A stretch of 63,870 nt of DNA from NCBI RefSeq assembly GCF_006152115.1, contig NZ_VDFU01000024.1:1-63870 (forward strand), read 5' to 3'. Within the stretch, counting starts at the first letter, position 1. Each line of letters starts with the position of its first letter. This document shows, piece after piece, positions 36,100 to 45,084 of the stretch. Source of the stretch: Rubellimicrobium rubrum (GTDB taxonomy: Bacteria > Pseudomonadota > Alphaproteobacteria > Rhodobacterales > Rhodobacteraceae). The position numbers and the translations under genes are program-made. The notes beneath the pieces were generated by a model. That model ran no database searches and was not told where the DNA came from. It saw nothing but the letters and a program-made list of their open reading frames with translations.

Positions 36100-37719
36100 T
36101 CACCGGGCCGTCGACAGGATCATGTCGGCCGCCTTTTCGGCGATCATCGTGACGGGCGCATGGGTGTTGCCCGATGGGATCGTTGGCATGATCGAGGCGT
36201 CGGCGATCCGCAAGCCGTCCACGCCACGCACCCGCAAGTCGGGTCCGACGACCGCCCCCGGGTCGATCCCCATGCGGGCGGTCGAGACCGGATGGAAGAT
36301 GGTGGTCGCGATGTCCCCAACCGCCCCCATCAACTCCTCGTCCGAGGTGATCCAAGCCCCGGGCTTCAGTTCCCGGGGGTCATGGGCGCGCATCGTCTCG
36401 GTCGCCATGAGGCGTCGTGCGTGCCGGATGCTCTGCACGGCCACCCTGCGGTCGGACTCGGTGGACAGGTAATCCGGATCGATCCTCGGAGGCGCATCGG
36501 GATCGGGCGAGACGACATGGACGCTGCCCCGGCTGTCCGGCCTGAGGTTGCACACCGACACGGTGACCGCCGGGAAAGGATCCAGCGGCTGTCCAAAGGC
36601 CGGCAGCGAGAGCGGCTGGACATGGTACTCGATGTTGGGTGTCTCGAATTCCGGGCCGGTCCGAGTGAAGATCCCGAGCTGGCTGGGTGCCATGGCCATG
36701 GGTCCGGACTGCCGGAGCGCGTATTCTGCCGCTATCGTCGCGCGCCCGATCCATGACGACGCCCGCTCGTTCAGGGTGCGCGCGCCCTGGATGGCAAATA
36801 CCGTGCGGATCTGGAGGTGGTCGGCCAGGTTGCGACCGACCTCGGGCACGGCGTGGCGTACCTCGATCCCAGCGGCGCGGAGCACCTCGGGATGGCCGAT
36901 CCCCGACCGTTCGAGAAGGCCCGGCGAACCGATGGCGCCAGCGGCCAGCACCACTTCGCCCCGCGCGAGCGCGGACCAGACCCGCCCCTTCTGACGGAAG
37001 CGCACGCCGACGACACGACCTTCGCGGATCTCAAGCCGCTCCACATGGGCGTGCGACTCGATCCGGAGGTTCTCCCGGCGCGCCACAGGCTTCAGAAAGG
37101 CCTTTCGCGCGTTCCAGCGAACGCCTCCGCGCTGGTTGACCGGAAAATAGCCAACCCCTTCGTTGTCGCCGCCGTTGAAATCGTCGGTGGCAGGAATCCC
37201 CAGTTCCTGGGCCGCCCGCGCGATGGTGTCGAGGATAGGCCAGTGAAGCCGCTGTTTCTCGACCTTCAGTTCACCGCCGGTCCCGTGGACATCGTCAGAA
37301 GGCCCATAGTGATCCTCTGACTTCCTGAAATAGGGAAGAACGTCGTCCCAACCCCAGCCCACATTCCCCATCTGGCGCCAGGTGTCATAATCGGCCGCCT
37401 GCCCGCGCATATAGATCATGCCGTTGATCGAGGAGCATCCGCCCAGGACCTTGCCGCGCGGGTAGTTCAGGCCCCGGCCGTTCAAGCCGGCTTGGTCGAT
37501 GGTCCGAAAGCACCAGTCCACCGCAGCGTTGCCCATGTTGTAGAGATAGCCCACGGGCACATGCACCCAGAAACGGTTATCGCTCCCCCCGGCCTCGAGC
37601 AGGAGGACACGGCAGCGCGGATCGGCGCTCAGGCGGTTGGCGAGCACGCAGCCGGCAGAGCCCGCGCCGACGATGACGATATCGAAGTCGCCCAGACTTT
37701 CGGCAAGGGATCCATGCAT
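36100..37719 (-). CDS. GMC family FAD oxidoreductase (choline/alcohol dehydrogenase-like)
   Basis: 539 residues. N-terminal FAD-binding VIVGAGSAGCVLANRLS, then LLLEAGG, then the GMC signature 1 NYPRGKVLGGCSSINGMIYMR (near 80-100) and signature 2 GAIGSPGLLERSGIG (near 250). The C-terminus holds the catalytic His in FHPVSTARMG and the final GLRIADASIMPTIPSGNTHA. It oxidises a primary or polyol alcohol, passing electrons to quinone or oxygen. It is convergent with the flavin reductase, 24 bases between stops, and belongs to the same catabolic neighbourhood. The start at 37719 is just upstream of the FAD motif; its ribosome-binding site is weak. Substrate unknown. Confidence 0.92.
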   Translation of the reverse strand: MHGSLAESLGDFDIVIVGAGSAGCVLANRLSADPRCRVLLLEAGGSDNRFWVHVPVGYLYNMGNAAVDWCFRTIDQAGLNGRGLNYPRGKVLGGCSSINGMIYMRGQAADYDTWRQMGNVGWGWDDVLPYFRKSEDHYGPSDDVHGTGGELKVEKQRLHWPILDTIARAAQELGIPATDDFNGGDNEGVGYFPVNQRGGVRWNARKAFLKPVARRENLRIESHAHVERLEIREGRVVGVRFRQKGRVWSALARGEVVLAAGAIGSPGLLERSGIGHPEVLRAAGIEVRHAVPEVGRNLADHLQIRTVFAIQGARTLNERASSWIGRATIAAEYALRQSGPMAMAPSQLGIFTRTGPEFETPNIEYHVQPLSLPAFGQPLDPFPAVTVSVCNLRPDSRGSVHVVSPDPDAPPRIDPDYLSTESDRRVAVQSIRHARRLMATETMRAHDPRELKPGAWITSDEELMGAVGDIATTIFHPVSTARMGIDPGAVVGPDLRVRGVDGLRIADASIMPTIPSGNTHAPVTMIAEKAADMILSTAR

Positions 37720-37882
37720 GTCTTCAATCCGTACGCGCAGCGGCTCTGATGTTGCAGACGTGCTAGACCTGCGAGAGCTGCTGACCCGTCTACCACGGTT
37801 AGCACCAGGTGAGGCGCCGGTGAACACCGATCAAGGAGTAACGCTTCCGAGCCCGCCCATCTCGTCATGAGGGAAGCAGGCA

Positions 37883-38656
37883 CTACCGGGCGGTCCACCC
37901 TCCGTCCACCACGAGCGTGTGTCCGGTCACCAGCGAGGCGGCAGGGGACGCCAGGAACACGACAGCGCCTGACACGTCCCGGGGCTGGCCGATCCGGTGC
38001 AGCGCAGCAATTCGCTCCAGCGTATCGGCACGGAAGGCGGGGTCCGAAAGGGCGGCCGCAGTGCCAGGTGTTTCGATGAACGTCGGCGCAACGGCGTTCA
38101 CGGTGATCCCATGCTGTCCCCACTCCACCGCGAGGCAGCGCGTCATGTGCGAAAGGGCGGCCTTGGCGATGCAGTAGGACGCCTCGCCAGGAAGCGCCAC
38201 AAGCGCAGCCTGCGACGACAGGTTGACAATCCGGCCGCCCCGCCCCGCCCGGATCATTGCTTTGGCGGCATGCTGCGACAGGAAGAACGCGGATCGGACA
38301 TTCAGGTCCATGACGGCGCCAAAGTCGGCCTCGGTCACATCGAGCGCCATGCCGCCGATGCCACCCCCGGCGTTATTCACGAGGATGTCGAGACGCCCCA
38401 TGGTCGCGACCGTCCTGTCGATGGCTTGCCGGGAGGCAGGCAGGTCGGTGACATCCATGTCGAGCCTCAGGGCGCGCCGCCCCATCGCCTCGACCGCGGC
38501 GGCGACGCCTCCGTCCGCCTCGGGACTTCTCAGACCCAACGCCATGTCGGCTCCGGCATGGGCCAACGCCAGTGCGATGGAGCGGCCAAGGCCGCGGGCG
38601 GCGCCGGTGACCAGCGCCACCTGGCCAGACAGGTCGAAGCTCGGCAGGTCGTCCAT
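37883..38656 (-). CDS. SDR family oxidoreductase
   Basis: 257 residues. TGAARGLG cofactor loop near residue 18, NNAGGGIGG near 91, catalytic Ser in NLSSQAA near 144, YCIAK near 157, and the end GHTLVVDGGWTAR. It resembles 3-oxoacyl-ACP-reductase and glucose-dehydrogenase types. The start at 38656 has an AGGGGA element upstream; the frame continues to 38734 without better support. It is on the same strand as the GMC oxidoreductase and just upstream of it (about 160 bases), so the two are probably co-transcribed and could act on successive oxidation steps. Confidence 0.88.
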   Translation of the reverse strand: MDDLPSFDLSGQVALVTGAARGLGRSIALALAHAGADMALGLRSPEADGGVAAAVEAMGRRALRLDMDVTDLPASRQAIDRTVATMGRLDILVNNAGGGIGGMALDVTEADFGAVMDLNVRSAFFLSQHAAKAMIRAGRGGRIVNLSSQAALVALPGEASYCIAKAALSHMTRCLAVEWGQHGITVNAVAPTFIETPGTAAALSDPAFRADTLERIAALHRIGQPRDVSGAVVFLASPAASLVTGHTLVVDGGWTAR

Positions 38657-39203
38657 TCCGTCCCCTGAGATTGCCACGCAGTTATCCCCCGCCCGCGACT
38701 TCAGCCAGCAGTCCAAGGCCGCTGCGGCGATCATGTCTGGATGGTCCCCGTGTCAGCAAGGCCCGATTTGATGGGTGACGACACCGGCGGGCTTAGCCAT
38801 GTCTCTGGCCCTCTGGTGCGGTGCATCTGGCCGATGGCCTCGCTGAGGTCCGCACGCTAGGTCCCGATCGATGGAGCGGGCTGTCGGGCCCTGACAGCAC
38901 CACCGGGTGTCCTGGCTGCAGTTGCGCCTGATCGTCATCCTCTCATCTACCCTTGCAGGTCTGGGCCCCGGCAGGCCTGCTGCTGCGGGTCGGTCTCAGC
39001 CCGTGCCAGTGCCGGACGCCGCTAGTACCCTCTACGCGCGACCACGGACTACGCGATCCAGTTCGCCAGAGCGACAGTGGTCAGGCCGGTGGGTTTGCGC
39101 TCGAACGTCAACGACAAACGCCGCCGGCTTGGGGGCCGGCGGTTCCTCAACACGCACCACGAACCCGAACGACTTCGAGCAGCCGCCACGGGGCGAAGGG
39201 CCG
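38657..39203. other. Gene-free stretch
   Basis: No coding sequence, RNA or clear repeat is recognised in these 547 bases. One CCCTGACAGCACC motif near 38890 resembles the local IS6 end but has no transposase remnant beside it. Confidence 0.35.
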
Positions 39204-39599
39204 CTACTGCTGTCTTGTCTTGCGATTGGCATAGCGTTGGTCGCGTGCGGCCTTCCGTGCCGCCTCATCCTTGATGACCCGGGCGATCAGGTTATCAGCC
39301 TTCTCGAGCGCTTCGGCTTGGGCCCTGGCTGCAACATTGGCTGCTGCCTGATACTGGACAGCCTCAGCATGGATGCGCTCCTGCTCCTGCTGCCGCTCCA
39401 GTTCCTCGAGCTTCAATCGATCCCGCTCCTCGCGGCGTTTGTCTCTGGCCGTGGCTACCGCCAGTCGCTCGGCCTGCCGTGCAAGGCGGGTCGGTTCCGC
39501 AGCGTCTTTCGTGGCACGGTAGGTTTGGAGCAGAGCGGCCTTCGCATCGGCAGCGGCACTGCGGCGGTCGGCTAGATCGTTGTCTTTGGCGTTTCTCAA
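39204..39599 (-). CDS. DUF6481 family protein
   Basis: 131 residues starting at a TTG codon with an AGGA site 7 bases before it. The protein is almost entirely alpha-helical and highly charged, with long Ala/Arg/Glu/Lys runs (RRSAAADAKAALLQTY, EERDRLKLEELERQQEQERI, KDEAARKAARDQRYANRKTR), as in the alphaproteobacterial DUF6481 family. It probably forms a long coiled coil or binds nucleic acid through its basic C-terminus. Function unknown. In other genomes members often neighbour cold-shock genes; none is seen here. Confidence 0.75.
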   Translation of the reverse strand: MRNAKDNDLADRRSAAADAKAALLQTYRATKDAAEPTRLARQAERLAVATARDKRREERDRLKLEELERQQEQERIHAEAVQYQAAANVAARAQAEALEKADNLIARVIKDEAARKAARDQRYANRKTRQQ

Positions 39600-40218
39600 G
39601 GATGTGTCCTGCTGAAAGTGTCGTTGGCCTGACGGTCTGGCCTTTGTGGCCCGTTATGAGGCACGTACGGCGGTGACCCTCCCGCAACCGTCCAGGTCAC
39701 TTGCGAGACGCGCCGTCTTTAACCATGAGGCCAAGCATCATGGACAGATGATGGCGATGTTTGAAAGGGAGGTCTGCTCAGGGCGCGATGCTGATCGCGC
39801 AACAACCAAAGCTCGGCAAGCAAATATCGGTCTCTGGCCGATAGCGACGGTAACACAGCATGTCAATCCCTTGCAGGCCGACCCGCACGGATCGCCTTAA
39901 ACGGCTGTCAGGGTCAGACGCTCCGCACGAGGCTGACGGCGCCAAGCGAATGATCTCGAGGCTGGTCTCAAGGGAGCGAAACGGGCTGCCCCTGACGATC
40001 CGGCAACCCTGGGCAGACCCTCCTGCCCCGCTGAAGCCTAGTTCCTCTGACACTGCCCCGGGCTTTCCAGCTCCGGCCTTTCAGCGATCTAGCAGCCGCC
40101 GAAGCTGACGTCAACGCCCGCGCGCTCTGACCTACCCCTCACTCCCCATGATCGACGTTGGTTCGGGTCCGGCCGTGGCCCAAGAGGCTGAACGGCCGGA
40201 GTCTTTACCGCAGCGGGC
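39600..40218. other. Gene-free stretch with a short IS6 remnant
   Basis: Only the IS6 fragment at 39930-40003 is recognisable in these 619 bases. Confidence 0.4.
39930..40003 (-). mobile_element. IS6-family relic, extreme 5' end
   Basis: The minus strand reads VRGSPFRSLETSLEIIRLAP, which aligns with IKRSPFRCSTTSPEVIRLAV of the relic at 18740-19212. The degenerate left end (GATCGTCAGGGGCAGCCC) precedes it. Only about 20 codons are left. Confidence 0.5.
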
Positions 40219-40422
40219 TCAGTCGGCGGCGTATTCCGCGTCTTCCGCCGCCTCCTCGGCTGCCTCGCCTGTTGCTACGCCCTCCTCGGTTACGACCGCC
40301 TCCTCGTCGACCTCCGCGTCGCCACCAAAAAAGCCCAAGAGCCAGGCGAGGAGCAGGAGAAGGATGACTCCTCCGACGATATAGCCGATCGTCCTCGATC
40401 CACCGGTTTGTCCGTTCGCCAT
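40219..40422 (-). CDS. Small single-span membrane protein with acidic tail
   Basis: 67 residues from the ATG at 40422, which has a GGAGGG site 5 bases away. A short polar N-terminus (MANGQTGGSRT) precedes one transmembrane helix (IGYIVGGVILLLLLAWLLGFF) and an acidic, Ala/Glu/Asp-rich tail (EVDEEAVVTEEGVATGEAAE). Proteins of this shape are common and poorly characterised in Rhodobacterales. It is predicted to sit in the inner membrane. No function is assigned and no operon partner is seen. Confidence 0.65.
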   Translation of the reverse strand: MANGQTGGSRTIGYIVGGVILLLLLAWLLGFFGGDAEVDEEAVVTEEGVATGEAAEEAAEDAEYAAD

Positions 40423-41219
40423 TGCACCCTCCATGCCACTCCGGGCCGTCCGGCCCGCAACCTCACAATGGCACTCACGAACAGGTGATCACAAGGCGGG
40501 CCTTCGGCCGCCGCAGGGCCTTGGGCCGGAGCACCGCGAAGGGCTCAGTGAGGCCGACTGCATCGTCGGCCTAGTAAGGGCATGTGCGAACTTGACCCAT
40601 GGTCGCCCCAGTCAGTCTGCTGTCGAGATGCACAGTTCGAGGCTTCAAGCAGTAAGCGGGAGCACCCGTTGCTGTCCCGCGGAAGGCGTATGTGCATTGC
40701 TCTGTCAGTTTCCGTGCTTTGACCTCCACGGACAGAATGTCAGCTGGTAAACAGGTGCCGCTACTTGGCGAGATCCGGCAACAGCCCGACATCTTGAGGA
40801 GACAGGGGCCGAGCGAGACTCGACGATGTCAACGTGCGACCGGTCAGACCGGCTCTCTCGGACCTATCTGCAAAAGCCGTTCCCTTTCGCCATGACCTTC
40901 ATCCTTTCGGGCATGCGTCCGACGTTGCCTGACTGAACTCCAAGAGGAACGCCATGACAGAGGCCGTCCAGCCGCGCCTCGAACTTACCAGGGCAGTTCT
41001 TTCTGAGCAGGCCGTCGATGTCACCGATGCGGCAGCGTTCACATGCTGGCAGGATATTGACGGACCCGAAGCACGGGGTAGGTCTGAAATTATGCGGAGC
41101 GCGAACCCCCGGGATGCGAGCTGACAGAACGCACCATGGCCTCGAGATCATCGGGCGGAGCGGTCGGGACGTGGAGAGACGAGGGCAGCGAAACGTTTGC
41201 AACCGGGGGAGATACATCG
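40423..41219. other. Gene-free stretch before the sugar-binding protein
   Basis: About 800 bases with no recognisable coding sequence. The short open frames lack ribosome-binding sites and family features. A GGGGGAG ribosome-binding site for the next gene is at the right edge. Confidence 0.35.
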
Positions 41220-42515
41220 ATGATCCACAAATTGGAGTCGGCCGCGCTGCAGCTGACGGTCCTGGTCGCCGCATCGACAGTGGTGGCGTCAGCCGCGGGC
41301 GCTGTCGAGATTACGGTCGTAATTGGTTCGACCGGCAATATCGTCACCAGCTTCGATGCGCTCGTTGCACCGTGGGAGGAACGGACCGGGCACGACGCGG
41401 TGCTCGTGCCGATGCCATCATCGACTACCGACAACTTCGGCCAGTACCGGCTCTGGCTTTCCGCCGGGAACGCGGACATCGATCTGTTCCAGACCGACGT
41501 GATCTGGGCGCCGCAACTCGCCGAGCACTTTGTGGACCTGACCGAGGCGGCCACCGAGGCTAGCCTGATCGAGGCTAGCCTGATCGAGGCGAATTTTCCC
41601 TCGATCATTGAGTCGCAGACGGTGGACGGCAAGCTTGTGGCGCTGCCGGTCCAGACCGACGCCCCGGCGCTTTATTATCGGACCGACCTTTTAGAGAAGC
41701 ACGGCTTCGAGGTTCCGACTACCTGGGCCGAGCTAACGTCCACCGCCCAGGCTATTCAGGACGCCGAGCGCGCCGAGGGCAATTCAGAGCTTTGGGGCTT
41801 TGTCTGGCAGGGCAACGCCTACGAAGGCCTGACCGTCAACGCACTGGAATGGATCAAGTCCTATGGAGGTGGCCAGATCATCGAGCCCGATGGCACGATC
41901 TCGATCAACAACCCGCAGGCGGTCGCGGCGCTGGAGATGGCAGCTGGCTGGGTCGGCACCATCTCGCCCGAGGGTGTGTTGGCCTATGGGGAGGAGGAGG
42001 CACGCGGCGTCTGGCAAACGGGCAACGCCGTTTTCATGCGCAACTGGCCCTATGCCTATGCCCTGAGCCAAGGCGAAGAGTCAGCGGTGGCAGGCAAGTT
42101 CGACGTCGCGCCGCTGCCCATGGGTGAAGGCGAGGGTGCACAGTCGGCCGGGGGGCTGGGAGGCTGGAACATGGCGGTGTCCCGCTACAGCGACAACCAG
42201 GAGATCGCGATCGACCTTGCGGTCTATCTCGCTTCGGCCGAGGCGCAGGAGTTCCGGGCCATCAATCTAGGCAATCTTCCCACGCTCCAGGCACTCTATG
42301 AAGACCCTGAGGTGCTGGCAGCCAACCCGTACTTCGAGCGGTGGCTGGAGGTGTTCCAGAACGCCGTGCCACGGCCCTCCGCGCCCACACAGCAGGACTA
42401 TAACGAAGTCTCGACGGTGTTCTTCACCGCAGTCCACAGCGTGATCTCGGGTGAGGAAGAAGCCGCCACCGCGCTTGAGGACGTCGAAGCTGATATCGAG
42501 GACGTTCTCGAGTAA
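41220..42515 (+). CDS. Extracellular solute-binding protein family 1 (ThuE/MalE-like), orphan
   Basis: 431 residues from the ATG with a GGGGGAG site. A Sec signal peptide (hydrophobic LQLTVLVAASTVVASAAGA) is followed by a family 1 sugar-binding protein: WEERTGHDAVLVPMPSSTTD, DIDLFQTDVIWAPQLAEHFV, LPVQTDAPALYYRTDLLEKH, and GGWNMAVSRYSDNQEIAIDL. The pattern is closest to trehalose/maltose receptors (ThuE, LpqY). No permease or ATPase gene adjoins it, and an IS6 element begins about 480 bases downstream, so the rest of the operon may have been lost. A 15-base direct duplication (41556-41585) gives the repeated ASLIE. Confidence 0.87.
   Translation: MIHKLESAALQLTVLVAASTVVASAAGAVEITVVIGSTGNIVTSFDALVAPWEERTGHDAVLVPMPSSTTDNFGQYRLWLSAGNADIDLFQTDVIWAPQLAEHFVDLTEAATEASLIEASLIEANFPSIIESQTVDGKLVALPVQTDAPALYYRTDLLEKHGFEVPTTWAELTSTAQAIQDAERAEGNSELWGFVWQGNAYEGLTVNALEWIKSYGGGQIIEPDGTISINNPQAVAALEMAAGWVGTISPEGVLAYGEEEARGVWQTGNAVFMRNWPYAYALSQGEESAVAGKFDVAPLPMGEGEGAQSAGGLGGWNMAVSRYSDNQEIAIDLAVYLASAEAQEFRAINLGNLPTLQALYEDPEVLAANPYFERWLEVFQNAVPRPSAPTQQDYNEVSTVFFTAVHSVISGEEEAATALEDVEADIEDVLE
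41556..41585 (+). repeat. 15-bp in-frame tandem duplication
   Basis: GAGGCTAGCCTGATC occurs twice in tandem inside the sugar-binding protein gene and is followed by a third GAGGC. It inserts EASLI a second time. Perfect identity suggests a recent event. Confidence 0.9.
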
Positions 42516-42993
42516 GCCAGCCTCAGGTCATGTCATGTCCGGATGGCGCCGTTCAGCAAGTGCTGATTTGGCGGCATGACGATCGGAGCGGGAGCGGTCG
42601 TGTCTTCGGCCTTTGGGCGCGACGCATTGGACCGCCGGCCTCCACGAGGGCCACGAACCAAGTCCCGATCAGACGGATGAGGTGATTGGCCCTGACGACT
42701 AGGTCCGGGGCCATGTGGTCGAGTTTAACCTGCTGGCTGTGGCGCTCAAGGCGCCCAGGCGGAGGGAGAGGATCGCTGTGCACCCCGTTGGAGTGTCGGC
42801 AGGTCACGCTCGGCCGTGGCGTCGTGGGTCACATCCAAGCCTCGGATGGCCCACTTCGGCGCCCAGTCCGCAAGGATGGAACTCCGATTCCACCACAGCC
42901 TCATCACTGTCCAGCGAATCTGCAATGTGGGCCAGAATGTGGGGCGACCAACGAGCCGGATCGAACTGTTTGCAGGAAATGCTATTCTATGGC
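42516..42993. other. Gene-free stretch
   Basis: No gene recognised in these 478 bases between the sugar-binding protein and the IS6 element. A faint IS6-like NGV-x-HS reading on the minus strand near 42780 is too weak to call. Confidence 0.35.
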
Positions 42994-43784
42994 GGTGCTG
43001 TCAGACAGATGCGTACCAGTCTCTGTTTGGGCGGGTGCGTCCAACCTTAGGCGGCGCAGAACTGCCGCCAATCGGCGAGAGCGGCGGTCCGAGCGGCCTT
43101 GTGGACATTGCGGCTTGAGAGGCTCCGATCCGAGTTGAAACCGTTGCAAACAGAGGAATGGACGGCGACGACCTTCTGTAGGCTATGCATCTGTCGAAAG
43201 CGCAGCATAGCCCGCTCGCATCGTCGGAATGGCTAGTGGGAGTTCTCGACCCGGTTGTTCTCCCAGCGACCAGTGACCTGCTTATCCTCAGCCCCACCTG
43301 TTCGAGAGCGGCCCCGTAGGAGCGCAGACCGACCGTCACGAACTCTTCGGCTCGTCCATGCCGCTTCATCAACTTGCGCAGGAACTTCAGGGCAGCCTTC
43401 TTGTCCCGCGTCTTGGAAACCAAGGCCTCGAGCACCTCGCCTTCGTGGTCTACCGCCCGCCAGAGAGAGTGCTGCACGCCGTTGATCTTCACGAACACCT
43501 CGTCGAGGTGCCAGCGCCACTGGGACGAGTGCATACCGCTTGCCCGCTTCCTGCGGGTCTCGGCCGCGAACATCGGGCCGAAGCGCATCGACCAGAACCG
43601 TACCGTCTCGTGGCTGACCTCTATCCCACGCTCGTGGAGCAGGTCCTCCACATTCCGGAGCCACAAGGGGAACCAGACAGACATCCTCACCGCCAGCCGG
43701 ATGATCTCGGGGCTGCGCTGTGTCGTCCTCGGTAGGGTAGCTTGTGCCGCGCCCCGCTTAGGCGGCATCGCTCTGACAGAGTCA
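42994..43784 (-). mobile_element. IS6-family insertion sequence, best-preserved copy
   Basis: About 790 bases with inverted ends GGTGCTGTCAGA (from 42994) and GACTCTGTCAGA (read from 43783). The transposase runs on the minus strand: SPEIIRLAVRMS (zinc-ribbon/HTH start), NVEDLLHERGIEVSHETVRF, WHLDEVFVKINGVQHSLWR with the first catalytic Asp, VDHEGEVLEALVS with the second, LKFLRKLMKRHGRAEEFVTV, then GLRSYGAALEQVG. The frame then shifts near 43290; the DKQVTGRWENNRVENSH segment with the last catalytic Glu continues in another frame. It is therefore a pseudogene, although it resembles the other relics enough to serve as their reference. Confidence 0.82.
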
Positions 43785-45084
43785 TCGCACCTCATGAAGG
43801 AAATGCCTAAGCATCGAGCACTCTGCTTATTCCAAGCGCTGTGCGACGGAATAGTGCGTGTCGTGCGGCTGCGCCTCACTCTTGGCAAGGCGAAGTGCCA
43901 GCGCTCCCGATAGGCTGCATCCATGAGCAGCTCACTCCACATCGCCGAGGCCTTCAGACGATCCCTGTATTACGCTCGCAAGCATGACGACGCTCCGGTG
44001 TGCATTGCTGTGGCGCAAGCGACCAGTCAGTGGTTGCGCAGCCATGACGATGGTGACCGGGTGAGCCTTCGGTCCACGCTCCCCGACCTGCCTGTCGAGG
44101 CAGACCTCAGGGGTGGGGGCTGGAGAGTATGGATGCGCTGAGGCCATGACCCCGCGGCGTCTCCTTCACGCTCTTCGGAGACCTGGACGGCCCCCGGATG
44201 CGCTTCGGTGCGAAGACAAGCTGTAGCGACACTGGCAGTCACCTCGGGGCACTCAGGGACTTCGGTCAGTGCAGGTGACGGCATTGAGAGGTGTGAAATG
44301 CGGAACGCCAGTTTCTATGTGCTTCGCCTGCGCAACTTGCTGTTCATGGCTCTAGCGGTCAGGGCTGGCAGGCTCCTCAGCCAAGATGCTGCGAAAGAGG
44401 TCCTGCGACGGTAAACTCTGCTTTTCATTCCAGAGATTGGAACGACAGTCGCACTTGCTGCACAAGTCATCTGAGACTTGGCCCGCAGGCCAATCGGGTC
44501 TGAAGCGGCAGAACGCCAAGCTCCTGCCCCGCAGTAATGGGAGTGACCGCTCGTCGGCACGCTTGCTATCCAGCTGATCGCTCGCCGCAACGACAAGCCG
44601 AACGGCGCCTTGATGTCGAGTGAGAGCTTGGTGGCTCCATCGGCGCAGTTCCCTCCCTCCCTGCGCAGGCTGTTCGCGCTCCTGAGCCGACCAGTCCGCT
44701 CCGTGCTCCGGCCAGACCAACAGGGAACCTCGCTGAGGAGCGCGTGGCAGAGTTGAACCAGTTCGTCAGGCCGCAACAGGCGGGTGCGGGCCTGCCCATG
44801 TCGCATCGGCGAAGTAGCAGGAGTCACTTGAACGTCTTGCGAGTGACCAGATGCCCTGCAGCTTCGAAGGCCCCCTCACCGCCTTGGGGAGCGCCTGCCC
44901 CCTTCACGCCCATGACGTGAGAAAACTGCTCCCGAGCGGCCGACTGTTCCTCGGATCAAAGGCGATCCGCTTTTCACGGATTCCATCCACTCACGTCGTG
45001 CATCCTGCCATCTTGAAGCCAGTCACATGGCAACCACAAGGACCTGGGTGCCGCCACGCACATCATCTCTGATCTTTCTCGCCT
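43784..45084. other. Gene-poor 1.3-kb stretch, possibly decayed transposase
   Basis: No intact gene is recognised. A 72-codon open frame (43923-44141, plus) has no clear ribosome-binding site or family match. On the minus strand near 44580-44700 the reading GATKLSLDIKAPFGLSLRRA loosely recalls the TTKIHALVDAxGxPL region of IS5-type transposases, with frameshifts around it. Confidence 0.3.

Noticed and set aside
42553-42807. Possible eighth IS6 relic
   Set aside because: Only a NGV-x-HS resemblance is visible; the flanking motifs and terminal repeats are missing.
43923-44141. 72-codon open frame on the plus strand
   Set aside because: No convincing ribosome-binding site, no family features, and it sits in decayed DNA next to an IS6 relic.
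44315-44827. Possible IS5-type transposase remnant on the minus strand
   Set aside because: Only one short stretch (GATKLSLDIKAPFGLSL) looks like the family and the rest does not align in any frame; recorded only as an uncertain gene-poor stretch.
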